Assembly (NCBI GenBank): GCA_900541785.1
Contig: UQKY01000016.1
Location: 1 to 40,181 of the forward strand
From: an uncultured Collinsella sp.
Lineage (GTDB): Bacteria > Actinomycetota > Coriobacteriia > Coriobacteriales > Coriobacteriaceae
Direction: 5' to 3'
Length of the DNA: 40,181 nt
Shown here in pieces: positions 8,471 through 15,699 of the stretch. Under the pieces are notes generated by a model, which was not told the origin of the DNA, did not search any database, and was given only the letters and a program-made list of their open reading frames with translations. Each line of letters starts with the position of its first letter. The first letter of the stretch is position 1. The translations under genes and the position numbers were made by a program.

Positions 8471-9238
8471 CTACTCGCCTGCCTTGACGACCATAGAGGC
8501 GAAGTCGGCAGCCTTGAGCGAAGCGCCGCCCACGAGGGCGCCGTCAACGTCGGGCTTGGCGACGAGCTCGGCGATGTTGCCGGGCTTAGCGGAACCACCG
8601 TACAGGACGCGGATGCCGTTAGCGAGCTCCTCGCCAAACATCTCCTTGAGGGTCTCACGGATAGCGCCGCAGACCTCCTGAGCGTCCTCGGCGGTAGCGG
8701 TCTTGCCGGTGCCGATGGCCCAGATGGGCTCGTAGGCGACGACGACCTGCTTGGGGCAAGTGATCTCAAGACCAGCAAGGCCAGCCTTGACCTGGTTCAC
8801 GACGTGCTCGACATAGGTGCCAGCCTCGCGGACCTCGAGGGACTCGCCGCAGCAGAAGACGGGAACAAGACCGGCGGCGACGAGAGCCTTGGCCTTCTTG
8901 TTCTGGTCCTCGTCGGTCTCGTGGAAGTAGTCACGACGCTCGGAGTGGCCGATGATGCAGTAGGTGCAGCCGGCGGACTTGAGCATGTCGCAAGAGGACT
9001 CACCGGTGAAGGCACCCTTGGCCTCCCAGTACACGTTCTGTGCACCGAGGGCGATGGGGACAGCCTGAATGCGGTCTTGAACCGTGGTGATGTCGATGGT
9101 CGGAGGGCAGACGAGCACCTCGACGCCAGCCGGAACCTCGGGCAGAGCCTGAGCCAGCTCGTCGGCGAGCTTGGCGGCCTCGGCGACGTCGTTGTTCATC
9201 TTCCAGTTACCAGCAATAAGAAGGGTGCGATTAGGCAT
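8471..9238 (-). CDS. tpiA: Triosephosphate isomerase
   Basis: Interconverts dihydroxyacetone phosphate and glyceraldehyde-3-phosphate. From the start at 9238 it has 255 residues and opens with MPNRTLLIAGNWKMN, the canonical TIM N-terminus with substrate-binding Asn and Lys. The catalytic His is in IIGHSERR, the catalytic Glu in VAYEPIWAIGTGKTA (flexible loop 6), and the phosphate-binding C-terminus is DGALVGGASL. The longer frame back to 9301 lies inside pgk and is not needed. The ATG overlaps the pgk stop by eight bases (ATGCCTAA), implying translational coupling. Confidence 0.96.
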   Translation of the reverse strand: MPNRTLLIAGNWKMNNDVAEAAKLADELAQALPEVPAGVEVLVCPPTIDITTVQDRIQAVPIALGAQNVYWEAKGAFTGESSCDMLKSAGCTYCIIGHSERRDYFHETDEDQNKKAKALVAAGLVPVFCCGESLEVREAGTYVEHVVNQVKAGLAGLEITCPKQVVVAYEPIWAIGTGKTATAEDAQEVCGAIRETLKEMFGEELANGIRVLYGGSAKPGNIAELVAKPDVDGALVGGASLKAADFASMVVKAGE

Positions 9239-10421
9239 CGAGAAGCGCCTCCACTCCGGGCAGGGCCTTACCCTCGACGAGCTCCATGGAAGCGCCACCA
9301 CCGGTGGAAATCCAGCTCATCTTGTCGGCCAGGTTAAACTTGTTGACAGCTGCGACAGAGTCGCCACCGCCGATGATCGAGGTGCAGTCGGCCTCGGCGA
9401 CAGCCTCGGCGATAGCCTGGGTGCCGTGAGCAAAGTTATCGAACTCGAAGACGCCCATGGGGCCGTTCCAGAACACGGTCTTGGCGCCCTTGACGGCCTC
9501 GGCGTAAAGCTCCTCGGTCTTGGGGCCGATATCCATGCCCTCACGATCGTCGGGGATAGCGTCGGAAGCGACAACCTCGGGGACAGCGTCCTCGCCAAAG
9601 TGATCGGCAACGCGGTTGTCGATGGGGAGCAGGATCTTGACGCCCTTCTCCTCGGCCTTCTTGAGCATCTCGCCGGCGCGCTCGACCCAGTCCTCTTCCT
9701 TGAGGGACTGACCGACGGACAGGCCCTGAGCCAGGAAGAAGGTGTAGGCCATACCGCCACCGATGATCAGGGTGTCAGCGGAGTCGATAAGGTGATCGAG
9801 AACGCCGATCTTGGAGGAAACCTTGGAACCGCCGACGATGGCGACGAAGGGGCGCTCGGGCTCGGCGAAGATACCGGTCAGCGTGTCGACCTCCTTCTCG
9901 AGCAGGAAGCCAGCGACTGCGGGCAGGTAAGCGGCGGGGCCCACGACGGAACCCTGGGCGCGGTGAGCGGTGCCGAAGGCATCGAGAACGAAGACGTCAC
10001 CATAGGAAGCGAGCTTCTTGGCGATCTCAGGATCGTTCTTCTTCTCACGCTTGTCGAAACGGACGTTCTCGAGAACGAGAACCTTGCCCGGCTCGACGGC
10101 GGCGACAGCCTCAGCAGCCTTCTCACCGTAAGTGTCGGCGACAAAGGCAACGTCGAGACCAGAGAGCTCAGCGAGCTTCTTAGCGACGGGCTCAAGGGAG
10201 AGCTCAGGCTGGAAGCCGGTACCCTCGGGGCGGCCGAGGTGGCTCATGAGGATGACGCGAGCGTTGTGCTCAACGAGGTAGTTGATGGTGGGCAGGGCAG
10301 CCTTGATACGGGTGGTGTCGCCAACGACGCCATCCTTGATAGGCACGTTGAAGTCAACGCGGACGAGAACGCGCTTGCCGTCGACATCGATGTCGCGGAC
10401 GGTCTTCTTGGTAAAGGCCAT
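9231..10421 (-). CDS. pgk: Phosphoglycerate kinase
   Basis: Transfers phosphate from 1,3-bisphosphoglycerate to ADP; 396 residues, normal length. The start at 10421 gives the expected N-terminus MAFTKKTVRDIDVDGKRVLV. Substrate-binding motifs are RVDFNVPI and LMSHLGRPEG. The nucleotide-binding C-terminal half has IVGGSKVSSKIGVL, WNGPMGVFE and the Gly-rich GGGDSVAAV and STGGGASMELVEG. AAAGG lies upstream of the ATG. It is separated from gap by a terminator and leader hairpin but coupled to tpiA downstream. Confidence 0.96.
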   Translation of the reverse strand: MAFTKKTVRDIDVDGKRVLVRVDFNVPIKDGVVGDTTRIKAALPTINYLVEHNARVILMSHLGRPEGTGFQPELSLEPVAKKLAELSGLDVAFVADTYGEKAAEAVAAVEPGKVLVLENVRFDKREKKNDPEIAKKLASYGDVFVLDAFGTAHRAQGSVVGPAAYLPAVAGFLLEKEVDTLTGIFAEPERPFVAIVGGSKVSSKIGVLDHLIDSADTLIIGGGMAYTFFLAQGLSVGQSLKEEDWVERAGEMLKKAEEKGVKILLPIDNRVADHFGEDAVPEVVASDAIPDDREGMDIGPKTEELYAEAVKGAKTVFWNGPMGVFEFDNFAHGTQAIAEAVAEADCTSIIGGGDSVAAVNKFNLADKMSWISTGGGASMELVEGKALPGVEALLDA

Positions 10422-10444
10422 GTTTGCTTCTACCTTTCGTACGT

Positions 10445-10467
10445 GTCTGCCTTCCATTACGGCAGAC
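10445..10467 (-). promoter_or_regulatory. Leader hairpin upstream of pgk
   Basis: A perfect 7-bp stem GTCTGCC/GGCAGAC with a nine-base loop lies between the gap terminator and the pgk Shine-Dalgarno. It would sit near the 5' end of any pgk mRNA that starts, or is processed, in the gap-pgk interval. A 5'-stabilising or processing structure is likely. No T-tract follows. Confidence 0.55.
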
Positions 10468-10477
10468 GATTTCTTAT

Positions 10478-10524
10478 AAAAAGGACGCGACCCTAGGGTG
10501 TAAGCCCTATAAGGCCGCGCCCTT
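10478..10524 (-). terminator. Terminator between gap and pgk
   Basis: On the minus strand AAGGGCGCGGCC (10513-10524) pairs with 10481-10493 through 12 positions including two G-U pairs. A second stem TAGGG/CCCTA forms inside. It ends in TTTTTAT. This is a strong Rho-independent terminator 38 bp past the gap stop. It makes gap partly or wholly monocistronic, so pgk-tpiA-gpmI depends on read-through or another promoter. Confidence 0.85.
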
Positions 10525-10561
10525 CTTTAGACGCTCAACGAGCTATTCGCTAAAAGCTAAA

Positions 10562-11587
10562 TTAAGCAACGAACTTCTCGAAGTACTTGATGGTGCGGAC
10601 CATCTGAGAGGTGTAGGAGTTCTCGTTGTCGTACCAAGAGGTGACCTGAACGAGGGTCTGGCCGTTGCCGAGGTCAGAGCACATGGTCTGCGTGGCGTCG
10701 AAGATGGAGCCGTGGGTCTCGCCGACGATGTCGCGGGAGACGATCTGGTCCTCGTTGTAGGCGAAGGTATCGGGGATGGTCTCGGCGTAGGCCTTCATGG
10801 CAGCGTTGACCTCGTCGACGGTGACCTTCTTGTCAACGACGGCGTAGAGGTTGGTCAGCGAGCCGGTCGGCGTCGGGACGCGCTGGGCGGCACCGATGAG
10901 CTTGCCGTTGAGCTCGGGGAGAACCAGGCCGATGGCCTTGGCAGCGCCCGTGGTGTTCGGGACGATGTTCTCGGAGCAGGCGCGGGAGCGACGGAAGTTG
11001 CCCTTGCGCTGCGGGCCGTCGAGCGGCATCTGGTCGCCGGTGAAGGCGTGGATGGTGGTCATGATGCCGGACACGATGGGAGCGAAGTCGTTGAGACCCT
11101 TGGCCATCGGGGCAAGGCAGTTGGTGGTGCAGGAAGCAGCGGAGATGATGTTGTCCTCAGCGGTCAGCGTCTCATGGTTGACGTTGTACACGATGGTGGG
11201 CAGATCGCTGCCGGCCGGAGCGGAGATGACGACCTTCTTGGCGCCAGCGTTGATGTGGGCCTGAGCCTTAGCCTTGCTGGTGTAGAAGCCGGTGCACTCG
11301 AGAACGACGTCGACGTCGAGGTCGCCCCAAGGCAGGTTGTTGGCGTCGGCCTCCTTGTAGATCTTGATCTCCTTGCCGTCAACGGTGATGGAATCCTCGC
11401 CAGCAACGACCTCGTGATCGCGAGCGTAGTTGCCCTGCGTGGAGTCGTACTTCAGCAGGTAAGCGAGCATATCGGGAGAGGTGAGGTCGTTGATAGCGAC
11501 GATCTCGGAGCCCTCATGACCGAACATCTGACGGAAAGCCAGACGACCGATGCGACCGAAGCCGTTAATAGCAACCTTTACTGCCAT
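10562..11587 (-). CDS. gap: Glyceraldehyde-3-phosphate dehydrogenase, type I
   Basis: NAD-dependent oxidation and phosphorylation of glyceraldehyde-3-phosphate; 341 residues from the start at 11587, which has AAAGGAG upstream. The N-terminal Rossmann motif is INGFGRIGRLAFRQ. The catalytic Cys is in SAASCTTNCLAPMAK, and the active-site His lies in the HAFTGDQ segment's domain. The C-terminus WYDNENSYTSQMV is standard. An in-frame extension to 11689 runs through the promoter region and is rejected. It is the first gene of the glycolytic block, with its own promoter region and terminator. Confidence 0.96.
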   Translation of the reverse strand: MAVKVAINGFGRIGRLAFRQMFGHEGSEIVAINDLTSPDMLAYLLKYDSTQGNYARDHEVVAGEDSITVDGKEIKIYKEADANNLPWGDLDVDVVLECTGFYTSKAKAQAHINAGAKKVVISAPAGSDLPTIVYNVNHETLTAEDNIISAASCTTNCLAPMAKGLNDFAPIVSGIMTTIHAFTGDQMPLDGPQRKGNFRRSRACSENIVPNTTGAAKAIGLVLPELNGKLIGAAQRVPTPTGSLTNLYAVVDKKVTVDEVNAAMKAYAETIPDTFAYNEDQIVSRDIVGETHGSIFDATQTMCSDLGNGQTLVQVTSWYDNENSYTSQMVRTIKYFEKFVA

Positions 11588-11660
11588 TGTGTCTCCTTTC
11601 GTAAGGCCCCCGCGAGCTACAGCGCCCGCCGTTGAGGCCCACAAACTAACCACTCGCCTA

Positions 11661-11666
11661 ATATAC
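11661..11666 (-). promoter_or_regulatory. Candidate -10 box of the gap promoter
   Basis: TATATT on the minus strand, preceded by an eight-base A-tract and about 70 bases upstream of the gap ATG. The corresponding -35 (TGAAAT at 17-bp spacing) is poor. The A-tract may act as an UP-like or curved element. Position and AT-rich context make this the likeliest gap promoter. Confidence 0.45.
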
Positions 11667-11721
11667 CTTTTTTTTGACTTGAATTTCACGAGAATGCTCG
11701 AAATTGAAAATCAAATTTACG

Positions 11722-11735
11722 TTAAAACGTTTTAA
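11722..11735. promoter_or_regulatory. Perfect 14-bp palindrome upstream of gap, possible operator
   Basis: TTAAAACGTTTTAA is a perfect palindrome with the central CG typical of LacI-family operators. It lies about 135 bp upstream of the gap start, between gap and the whiA stop. A related core, AAACGTTT, occurs at 24427-24434 upstream of satA. The binding factor is unknown; a sugar-responsive LacI-type regulator is an inference. Confidence 0.45.
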
Positions 11736-11780
11736 AGAATAAAATAGCAGCTAAATCCGTATATAAGTCGATACTTCAAA

Positions 11781-12710
11781 CTACTTGTTTGCTTCAATGA
11801 GCTTTTCAAGCCTCAAAACGCGATGGTACAGGGCAGACTTCGACAAGGGAGGGTCAGCCATCTCGCCCAGATCGCGCAGCGACAGATCGGGATAGCGCTC
11901 GCGCAGGTCGCAAAAGACTGCCAAGGCGTCCGGAAGCGTGTCGCGCAAACCCCGCTGTTCGAGCTCATCGATCAACGCAAGCTGATGCTGGGCGGCACCC
12001 GCACTTCTGGTCTGATTGGCCAGTTCGGCATTCACGCGACGGTTTACGTCGTTCTTAACCAATTTGACCGCGCGCGCTTCCTCGATCTCGGCAACGCTGC
12101 GCTTGGCGCCGACCAGCTTTAGGAGCTGCTCGATCTCCTCGGCGCTCTTAATGTAGACAGCAAAGGATCCGCGCCGTGCATTAACACGCGCATGGACCCC
12201 AATCTGCTCCAACAAATCGCAAAGTCCCTTGGCATATTGCTCGCCCTGCACCGCAATCTCCAAATGAAAATCGCCGCGTGGATCGGCCACGAAACCGCCG
12301 GCGATGAGCGCGCCGCGGATGTAGGCAAGCCTGCAGCAGGGACGGGCAACGATGTGCCGGGGAACACCAGCGACGAGCCCTCCCCTGCGGTCTAGAATGC
12401 CCAGCAGCACCAGAGCCTTGTCCAGGTCGGGTTGATCGGGCAGGGTAATGAGATAGTTACGGACCTTATGCAAGACCGATTTACGAACGGTGAATTCCGT
12501 TTTGAGCTTAAGAATGCGATGCGTCAGTGTGATCATCGTGCGCGCGACGGCACCCGTCTCGGTCGCGACCGTCAAACGATACCGCCCGGAGCCGGCCAGC
12601 GAAAGTGTACCGCTCACACGCGTCAGGGCGGCAAGCGTCGACAAATCGCAGTATTCACATTCGGGTTCGCAGCGCGCGAGCTCGTCACGCACCTCGGCGG
12701 TAAACGACAT
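11781..12710 (-). CDS. whiA: DNA-binding protein WhiA
   Basis: WhiA family protein of 309 residues, the usual length. The N-terminal LAGLIDADG-derived domain includes SFTAEVRDELARCEPECEYC and CCRLAYIRGALIAGGFVADP. The C-terminal helix-turn-helix ends in LSLRDLGEMADPPLSKSALY and the final LRLEKLIE. In streptomycetes WhiA controls sporulation genes; in non-sporulating Gram-positives it is linked to cell division and is usually encoded next to rapZ. It starts six bases after the rapZ stop and lacks a strong ribosome binding site, suggesting coupled translation. The yvcK gene normally between rapZ and whiA is absent. Confidence 0.95.
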   Translation of the reverse strand: MSFTAEVRDELARCEPECEYCDLSTLAALTRVSGTLSLAGSGRYRLTVATETGAVARTMITLTHRILKLKTEFTVRKSVLHKVRNYLITLPDQPDLDKALVLLGILDRRGGLVAGVPRHIVARPCCRLAYIRGALIAGGFVADPRGDFHLEIAVQGEQYAKGLCDLLEQIGVHARVNARRGSFAVYIKSAEEIEQLLKLVGAKRSVAEIEEARAVKLVKNDVNRRVNAELANQTRSAGAAQHQLALIDELEQRGLRDTLPDALAVFCDLRERYPDLSLRDLGEMADPPLSKSALYHRVLRLEKLIEANK

Positions 12711-12716
12711 GCAGGC

Positions 12717-13637
12717 CTATGCTTTCGTGTTGGCGCGCGACAGGTCGCGATGGGAAATGCTCACGTGATATTGGGCGCCTTCCAAATAACGTGCCGTGGC
12801 CTCGGCGATGGCAACGCTGCGGTGTTGACCGCCCGTGCAGCCGATGGCAATAGAAAGCTGTGGCTTGCCCTCCGCGATATAGCCGGGCATGACCGTATCG
12901 AGCAGCTGCGTCCAGGCCTTCCAGAACTCCTGGGTCTTGGGATGGTCCAGAACAAAGTCGGACACTTTCTTATCGAGACCGGTCATGGTGCGCATCTCGG
13001 GATCGTAGAACGGATTGGGCAGGAAGCGAACGTCGATCATAATGTCCGCCTCGACGGGCATGCCGTGCTTAAAGCCAAACGAGAACACGTGAACGTCCAT
13101 GAGCTGCTGGTCGGACAGCTCGGAGAACGCCATGCGCAATTTGTTGCGCAGGGCAGAGGTGCGCAGACGGCTCGTGTCGATGATCATATCGGCTCGATCG
13201 CGCACGCCCTGCAGCTGCAGGCGCTCGCGCTGAATCGCATCGGCCGTAGTCTCCCCCGGCTTGGCAATGGGGTGGCGGCGGCGGTTTTCGCTATAACGAC
13301 GGATCAGCACCTCGTCAGAGGCCTCGAGAAACACGATGTCACAGCTCATCTCGCGCTCCTCGAGCGCGGCAACGGCATCGAGCAGCTCATCGAACAAGCC
13401 CTGGCTGCGCAGGTCGCAGGTGACGGCAAGATGCCTGCCCACGCCCGTGTTGATGCCGACGAGTTCGGCAAGCTGGGCGATCAGACGCGGAGGCAAGTTG
13501 TCGATGCAAAAATAGCCCATGTCCTCGAACACATGCATGGCCTGCGTTCGGCCCGATCCGGACATTCCGGTGATGATGACGATATCGGGGATGCGCTCCG
13601 AGCGCTCCGCCGCATCCATGGCATCTCCCTTTTGCAT
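12717..13637 (-). CDS. rapZ: RapZ-family nucleotide-binding protein (RNase adapter)
   Basis: RapZ/YvcJ family, 306 residues. In Enterobacteria RapZ senses glucosamine-6-phosphate and guides RNase E to a small RNA; in Gram-positives the role is less clear. The N-terminal P-loop is IITGMSGSGRTQA, with Arg where the classical Walker A has Lys, as is common in actinobacterial members. The conserved C-terminal domain has SFGFKHG, DVRFLPNPFY and IAIGCTGGQHRSVAIAE, and ends with ISHRDL. The ATG at 13637 has AGGAGG five bases upstream. An alternative start at 13619 also has GGGAG. It is followed directly by whiA. Confidence 0.93.
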   Translation of the reverse strand: MQKGDAMDAAERSERIPDIVIITGMSGSGRTQAMHVFEDMGYFCIDNLPPRLIAQLAELVGINTGVGRHLAVTCDLRSQGLFDELLDAVAALEEREMSCDIVFLEASDEVLIRRYSENRRRHPIAKPGETTADAIQRERLQLQGVRDRADMIIDTSRLRTSALRNKLRMAFSELSDQQLMDVHVFSFGFKHGMPVEADIMIDVRFLPNPFYDPEMRTMTGLDKKVSDFVLDHPKTQEFWKAWTQLLDTVMPGYIAEGKPQLSIAIGCTGGQHRSVAIAEATARYLEGAQYHVSISHRDLSRANTKA

Positions 13638-13648
13638 GTGTGCCTCCT

Positions 13649-13684
13649 AAAACAAGCGCGGGACCCGGCCAGCGGATCCCGCGC
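13649..13684 (-). terminator. Terminator of the nan operon, abutting rapZ
   Basis: An 8-bp GCGCGGGA/TCCCGCGC stem (13656-13663 and 13677-13684), extended by inner pairs, is followed on the minus strand by TTGTTTTAGG. It lies about 50 bp after the nanE stop. Its T-tract runs straight into the rapZ Shine-Dalgarno, so it either ends the nan transcript or acts as a leader attenuator for rapZ-whiA. Confidence 0.8.
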
Positions 13685-13702
13685 GATCAATTGCCTTTAT
13701 TG

Positions 13703-13708
13703 AGTATA
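13703..13708 (-). promoter_or_regulatory. Candidate -10 box of rapZ-whiA promoter
   Basis: TATACT (five of six consensus bases) lies on the minus strand between the nanE stop and the hairpin at 13656-13684. No good -35 is visible. If it is used, the hairpin falls in the rapZ leader. Confidence 0.35.
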
Positions 13709-13735
13709 CCGCCCCAAGCGGATACGAGGCCTGTC

Positions 13736-14422
13736 TTACGCCTCAAGCGCAGCCTTGAACCAACTTGTAATACTCGTGGGGTGCGTGATGGCGGTGCCAA
13801 CGACAACGGCCCAGGCGCCCGCATCAATCGCGGCGCGGGCCTCCTCGGGCGTGTGCACGCGGCCCTCGCAGATGATGGGAAGACCGGGGAATTCCTCGGT
13901 CGCCTGACGCAGGAGCGGCAGATCGGGGCCATCGGCCATGGTGCAGTCGATAGCGGCAACACCATGAGAAAGCGTGGTGGACACCAGGTCGAAGCCCATG
14001 TCGACAGCACGACGAATATCCTCGATGGTGGCACAGTCGGCCATCAGGAGCACGCCCTCCTCGTGCAGCGGACGGAAGGTGTCCTCGACGGTCTTGCCAT
14101 CGGGACGCGGGCGATCGGTGGCGTCAATCGCCACGATATCGGCACCCGCAGCAACGCAGGCGCGAGCGTGGCGCAGCGTCGGCGTGATGTAGACGCCCTC
14201 GTGACCATCCTTCCACAAGCCGATGACGGGGACCTCGCAGCGGCCCTTAATGGCGGCGATGTCGGCAAGACCCTGGCAGCGAATAGCGGCGGCACCGCCA
14301 AGCTCGCAGGCGCGAGACATCTGAGCCATGGTTTCGGGCGTACGAAGCGGCTCGCCCATATAGGCCTGAACGCTCACGACGAGTTTGCCCTTCAGGGACT
14401 GAATCAAAGGATCGACGGTCAT
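13736..14422 (-). CDS. nanE: N-acetylmannosamine-6-phosphate 2-epimerase NanE
   Basis: Converts ManNAc-6-P to GlcNAc-6-P, the last sialic-acid-specific step. The 228-residue TIM-barrel protein matches NanE along its length: KGKLVVSVQAYMGEP at the N-terminus, IRCQGLADIAAIK, the lysine-containing PVIGLWKDGHEGVYITPT, DATDRPRPDG, and the phosphate-binding EGRVHTPEEA and WAVVVGTAITHP. The start at 14422 gives the usual N-terminus; GAAAGG lies 11 bases upstream, a rather long spacing. A large stem-loop fills the gap to the preceding kinase gene. It is the last gene of the sialic acid operon. The product enters aminosugar catabolism through nagA/nagB, which are not in this window. Confidence 0.95.
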   Translation of the reverse strand: MTVDPLIQSLKGKLVVSVQAYMGEPLRTPETMAQMSRACELGGAAAIRCQGLADIAAIKGRCEVPVIGLWKDGHEGVYITPTLRHARACVAAGADIVAIDATDRPRPDGKTVEDTFRPLHEEGVLLMADCATIEDIRRAVDMGFDLVSTTLSHGVAAIDCTMADGPDLPLLRQATEEFPGLPIICEGRVHTPEEARAAIDAGAWAVVVGTAITHPTSITSWFKAALEA

Positions 14423-14447
14423 GTTCGACTCAACCTTTCTCAAAACA

Positions 14448-14545
14448 GCCTTCTGAGACACCGCACCTTGACGTTCAAACCGTCGCTCGCGTACCGAAGT
14501 ACGCTTCGCTCCTCTTTCACGTCAATCTGCGGCACCTCAGAAGGC
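14448..14545. repeat. Nested stem-loop element between nanK and nanE
   Basis: Arms at 14448-14474 and 14519-14545 are inverted repeats over about 27 bp with a few mismatches: 10, 5 and 7 bp perfectly paired blocks. Inside is a second perfect stem, GCGTAC (14489-14494) with GTACGC (14499-14504). On the minus strand, the sense of the operon, its loop is UUCG closed by C-G, the exceptionally stable tetraloop. There is no U-tract. It fills nearly the whole nanK-nanE gap. It could be a dispersed palindromic repeat, an mRNA-stability or processing structure, or a regulatory RNA element. Confidence 0.8.
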
Positions 14546-14562
14546 GCACTTGGTAGTTATGT

Positions 14563-15528
14563 TTACTTCAACGATGCAAGAAGGTGTTCGGCGGCACCGA
14601 TGAGCGGAGCATCACCCTCCAGAGAACCGATAAGGATCGGCGTGTCCTGAAGCGGATCGAGCGCCTGGCTGGCATAGCCCTCATGCACCGAATCCTTCCA
14701 CGTCTGCGAACGCCAATCGGGACCTTGGTGAATCACGCCGCCCGAAAGCACGATGACCTCAGGGTCCAGAATGTTAGCGAGCGAGCCCAAGCTGGCACCC
14801 AGCGCAAAGCCGGCGTCATGGATGACCTCGGTCGCCTTTGCGTCGCCCGCACGGCACAGGTCGTTCACATCGCGACCGACCGAAGGACGGCTGGGGTCGA
14901 CGCGACCAAAGCGCTCATCGTACATACGACCAATGGAAGTGCCCGAAGCAACCGACTCAAGATGACCAGAACGTCCGCAGGCGCAGGGAATGCCGGCGGC
15001 AGCCGAGCACTCGATGTGGCCCATATGACCGGCAGCACCATGGAAGCCCTGCATCACGCGGCCGTTCTCGACATATGCGCCGCCGATGCCCGTGCCGATG
15101 CCCAGGCACAAGACGGAGAACTTGCCCTTGCCGACGCCCCAGTGGGCCTCGCCCAGAGCATGAGCCTGCACGTCGCCCACAACGGCAACGGGGAGACCAA
15201 GGTCCTCGCGCAGACGCGGTCCCAACTGAACGCCGGACCAGCCGGGCATAATCTCGTTGGCATACGCGATGGCGCCCGTCTTGGGATCGACGACGCCTGC
15301 GGCACCGATACCGACACCGAGGACCTCGACATCGGGATTCGCCTCAAGAGCGGCCTTGATGGACGCCTCGATACGTTGGAAGACGGCCTCACCGCCCTCC
15401 TGGGCCTCGGTAGGAACCTCGGCCTCAAAAACGGGATGGGGCACGCTGCCGTCAGCCGGGTACTCCATAATGGCGGTCGCGATCTTAGTTCCGCCGATAT
15501 CGACAGAGCAGACGTACTTGTTCTCCAT
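14563..15528 (-). CDS. nanK: ROK-family N-acetylmannosamine kinase NanK
   Basis: Phosphorylates ManNAc at C6 with ATP, between NanA and NanE. In 321 residues, the N-terminal ATP phosphate-binding motif is DIGGTKIATAIM. The catalytic Asp lies in GDVQAHALGE (usually NDANAAALGE), followed by LGIGTGIGG and the ROK zinc region GHIECSAAAGIPCACGRSGHLES. In that motif the canonical third Cys of CxCGxxGC is His, so zinc could still be bound. ROK sequence alone does not separate ManNAc kinase from glucokinase; assignment rests on the neighbours nanA and nanE. It lacks an N-terminal helix-turn-helix, so it is a kinase and not a NagC-type repressor. Confidence 0.85.
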   Translation of the reverse strand: MENKYVCSVDIGGTKIATAIMEYPADGSVPHPVFEAEVPTEAQEGGEAVFQRIEASIKAALEANPDVEVLGVGIGAAGVVDPKTGAIAYANEIMPGWSGVQLGPRLREDLGLPVAVVGDVQAHALGEAHWGVGKGKFSVLCLGIGTGIGGAYVENGRVMQGFHGAAGHMGHIECSAAAGIPCACGRSGHLESVASGTSIGRMYDERFGRVDPSRPSVGRDVNDLCRAGDAKATEVIHDAGFALGASLGSLANILDPEVIVLSGGVIHQGPDWRSQTWKDSVHEGYASQALDPLQDTPILIGSLEGDAPLIGAAEHLLASLK

Positions 15529-15611
15529 GTCGCTCTCCTTCGGAGATAAAAAACAACTACAGGAAATGCGGTCGGAATTAACCCCGCCGCACGGTAAAGG
15601 TTTCCCAGGTG

Positions 15612-15685
15612 CCCGAGGTTGGGGTGAAAGTGGTCGGGCGTTGACCTAATGGGTCACGCCCGACCACTTGAGCCCCAAGATCGGG
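15612..15685. repeat. Long stem-loop between nanA and nanK
   Basis: A perfect 13-bp stem, AGTGGTCGGGCGT (15629-15641) with 15656-15668, has an inner GACC/GGTC stem. Outer segments TTGGGG/CCCCAA (15619-15624, 15673-15678) and CCCGA/TCGGG (15612-15616, 15681-15685) continue the pairing through small internal loops. It starts 15 bp past the nanA stop in the minus direction and has no U-tract. It probably protects the 3' end of an upstream segment after processing, or belongs to a palindromic repeat family. Confidence 0.8.
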
Positions 15686-15699
15686 TGACTGGAGAAGCT

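Noticed and set aside
4551..8681. Long plus-strand frames opposite oppA and gpmI/tpiA
   Set aside because: Antisense shadows of conserved genes; rich in Val, Leu, Gly and Asp with no domain and no good ribosome binding site.
12717..13637. Lys-to-Arg change in the RapZ P-loop as a defect
   Set aside because: Actinobacterial RapZ proteins commonly have Arg here, and all the other motifs are intact.
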